From: a virus
IMG/VR virus record: IMGVR_UViG_3300032087_001731
Coordinates: 1 to 20,536 of that record
Length of the DNA stretch: 20,536 bases
Direction: 5' to 3' (one strand)
Below the pieces are notes generated by a model. The model saw only the letters and a program-made list of their open reading frames with translations, ran no database searches and was not told the origin of the DNA. Below, in pieces: positions 19,461 to 20,536 of the stretch. Both the position numbers and the translations under genes were made by a program. Position 1 is the stretch's first letter; every line of letters starts with the position of its first letter.

Positions 19461-19909
19461 CTTGCTAAATCCTTTTTGTCGTTGATGTAGTAGCGGCGGT
19501 AGGCTACCACAGGATCGGGGTCTTTGTATTCGTCCGGCATACACTGCGGAATCGGAGTGTGGAACGGTTTGTTTGATATGTGAGCAGGTGGTCGGGACAG
19601 TGGCTTGACCAGTCGCTCGGTCTTGTGGGTCTTGCCCCCGTACCGGTGGGTGTATTCCCGGCACAGGCTGATCAGTAGCTGGTGCGTCCAGACGTAGTTG
19701 CCCACGGCCTCACGTACCCATACGGCAGACGGATGGTTCTTGTGTGTCGCCTTGTACATGCCGTGCCAGTCTGCGTGGTCGTCTCCGTCGAGGACACGGT
19801 GTGCGGTGGACAATAGCTGCGCTGTTTCCAGTATCATCTTGACGACGTGCTTGTCGCAGTGATGGATGGCGCAGACCACCGGGTCAGGGTGTAGATAGAA
19901 GATGTTCAT
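19376..19909 (-). CDS. Conserved phage protein of unknown function, 177 aa
   Basis: 177 residues. The opening 'MNIFYLHPDPVVCAIHHCDK' followed by 'HVVKMILETAQLLSTAH' is one I recognise from many marine phages and viral metagenomes, always without an assigned role. It is rich in His and Cys (H16, H17, C18, D19, K20, H21), which could bind metal or be catalytic. Later segments 'NHPSAVWVREAVGNYVWTHQ' and 'WNKTSEPTWF' are also typical of the family. The ATG at 19909 directly follows the stop of the previous gene (TAAATG). Some databases link similar proteins to DNA glycosylase-like folds; I am not sure of that. Confidence 0.7.
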   Translation of the reverse strand: MNIFYLHPDPVVCAIHHCDKHVVKMILETAQLLSTAHRVLDGDDHADWHGMYKATHKNHPSAVWVREAVGNYVWTHQLLISLCREYTHRYGGKTHKTERLVKPLSRPPAHISNKPFHTPIPQCMPDEYKDPDPVVAYRRYYINDKKDLARWNKTSEPTWFVSPEEYEKQGMNSTICV

Positions 19910-20098
19910 TTACTTTTTCCTGTCATGTTTTAGTTTGAACATTTCGCACCAGACATGTCGTTCCTTTCGGGACATGATGTCTAGATACTTCTCCGTGATG
20001 TCGTAGATATAGTCAAGGTCACGGCGAGAGCCGTCCGAGGTATCGTAGAGATCGTCCACGATAGCCTCGTACGCTGTGCGGGTCTTGCCTATGCCCAC
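19910..20098 (-). CDS. Small charged protein, 62 aa
   Basis: 62 residues with a GTG start 3 nt after the previous stop. 'GIGKTRTAYEAIVDDLYDTS' and 'DLDYIYDITEKYLDIMSRKE' form two or three charged helices, with a basic tail ('KLKHDRKK'). The 'GIGKT' near the start recalls a P-loop fragment, but it is far too short to be an ATPase. The ribosome binding site is weak, so translation may depend on coupling to the gene before it. Function unknown. Confidence 0.55.
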   Translation of the reverse strand: MGIGKTRTAYEAIVDDLYDTSDGSRRDLDYIYDITEKYLDIMSRKERHVWCEMFKLKHDRKK

Positions 20099-20101
20099 CG
20101 A

Positions 20102-20455
20102 TCACCACCAGCACGAGTAGATGACAGTCTCGCCACGTTCGATAGCCTTCATGGCCTCGTCGCAGAACCGAAGGTCGTCCGACCGGTATTCTTCCAGCGT
20201 CATGTCCTGATACTGGTGTCCGTAGAACATGCCGCCGTCGGAGCGACAGTCCTTGAAGCCTGACAGGATAGCCTTGCGGAGTTCCTCGATGTCTTCCCTG
20301 TCGAGGTGCAAGTCCTGACAGTTGAGTGCTGATGCGTCCTGTCCAGTCCTTTCCACCCACAGGCGCTCCATGTACTCCTGTAGTGCGGCGTGTTTGCGCC
20401 AGTAGAATGTTGCCGTAGGTTCTTTGCGGAACTCTGCGTATTGATCTAGTCCCAT
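20102..20455 (-). CDS. Conserved phage protein, 117 aa (family often mislabelled phosphoglycerate kinase)
   Basis: 117 residues. 'MGLDQYAEFRKE', 'FYWRKHAALQEYMERLW', 'LNCQDLHLDREDIEELRKAI', 'GGMFYGH' and the ending 'VIYSCWW' match a widespread small phage protein. Some database entries call it phosphoglycerate kinase, which it is far too short to be; nothing in it resembles that enzyme. Its function is unknown. The ATG at 20455 overlaps the stop of the gene before it (TAATG). It probably lies in an early block that continues beyond the right edge. Confidence 0.75.
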   Translation of the reverse strand: MGLDQYAEFRKEPTATFYWRKHAALQEYMERLWVERTGQDASALNCQDLHLDREDIEELRKAILSGFKDCRSDGGMFYGHQYQDMTLEEYRSDDLRFCDEAMKAIERGETVIYSCWW

Positions 20456-20535
20456 TATTCCATCTCCTCGTAGCGTTCTCTGGTTTCACGGACCAGTCGT
20501 CCGTATTGGTTAAGGCCAAGGCCGTGGTCAAATGC
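20455..20535 (-). CDS. C-terminal end of a gene continuing past the right edge (partial)
   Basis: Twenty-six codons followed by TAA at 20455-20457, reading 'AFDHGLGLNQYGRLVRETRE' then 'RYEEME'. The stop overlaps the next ATG (TAATG), the same coupling used elsewhere here. A competing frame (20019-20531) runs antisense to good codon use in the 117-aa gene. The piece is too short to name. Confidence 0.5.
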   Translation of the reverse strand, partial: AFDHGLGLNQYGRLVRETRERYEEME

Positions 20536-20536
20536 T

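Noticed and set aside
20019-20531. Leftward 170-codon frame
   Set aside because: It overlaps the conserved 117-aa gene and the 62-aa gene in another frame and is Arg/Gly-rich in the way out-of-frame reading produces.

Overview
The window looks like part of a lytic, tailed dsDNA phage genome with podovirus-type (T7-like) replication, probably aquatic or marine. The reasons are a polymerase-A DNA polymerase with proofreading domain, a T7 gp4-like primase-helicase, an ssDNA-binding protein, phage nucleases and a cobalamin-dependent (class II) ribonucleotide reductase. A B12-dependent reductase beside a T7-like replication set recalls the cobaviruses of marine Rhodobacteraceae. That is inference: no host marker, integrase, tRNA or phage RNA polymerase is visible, and the promoters I can read look like host sigma-70 promoters. 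GC content is moderate to high and genes are packed with 1-23 nt overlaps.

Layout. Positions 2-1153 (+) hold the end of a large, probably virion-associated protein, the only long rightward gene. Its stop codon abuts the stop of the first leftward gene (1154), so two modules converge with no spacer. All but one of the remaining genes run leftward, so in transcription order they read from right to left. First comes a block of small, probably early, genes (20535 to 17671): a widespread phage protein of unknown role (117 aa), a 177-aa protein, a papain-like cysteine-protease-like protein, a helix-turn-helix protein, a zinc ribbon and membrane micropeptides. Then a regulatory stretch (about 17459-17670) carries palindromes, a probable broken zinc-ribbon gene and a promoter. 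Next is a 32-hexad left-handed beta-helix gene (16657-17439), followed by a second, near-consensus promoter (16593-16621).

The replication module follows (16557 to 8743): a W/Y-rich 58-aa protein, a 30-aa membrane peptide, primase-helicase, an AP2-domain putative homing endonuclease, DNA polymerase, a nuclease-like 160-aa protein, a 73-aa protein, the ssDNA-binding protein flanked on both sides by stem-loops, a RecB/Cas4-type nuclease, a GIY-YIG endonuclease, a 115-aa protein and a DUF3310 protein. A small rightward gene (16213-16374) with its own promoter and strong ribosome binding site sits inside this leftward module.

The nucleotide and modification module (8733 to 2190) holds an FkbM methyltransferase, small basic and membrane proteins, the ribonucleotide reductase, a DUF1289-like 39-aa protein, two glycosyltransferase-like proteins (one fused to a DUF115/Maf-like domain) and a SAM-methyltransferase-like protein. 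The left end (2193 to 1154) has a 98-aa unknown protein, a membrane-anchored coiled-coil protein and a multi-pass membrane protein that could be a holin.

Working together, the primase-helicase, polymerase, ssDNA-binding protein and nucleases would replicate and process the genome. The reductase and DUF3310 protein would supply nucleotides, and the glycosyltransferase/methyltransferase cassette would modify a glycan or virion protein. Many small genes, several under 60 codons, have been read directly from the sequence. Family assignments rest on motifs recognised by eye, without database searches.
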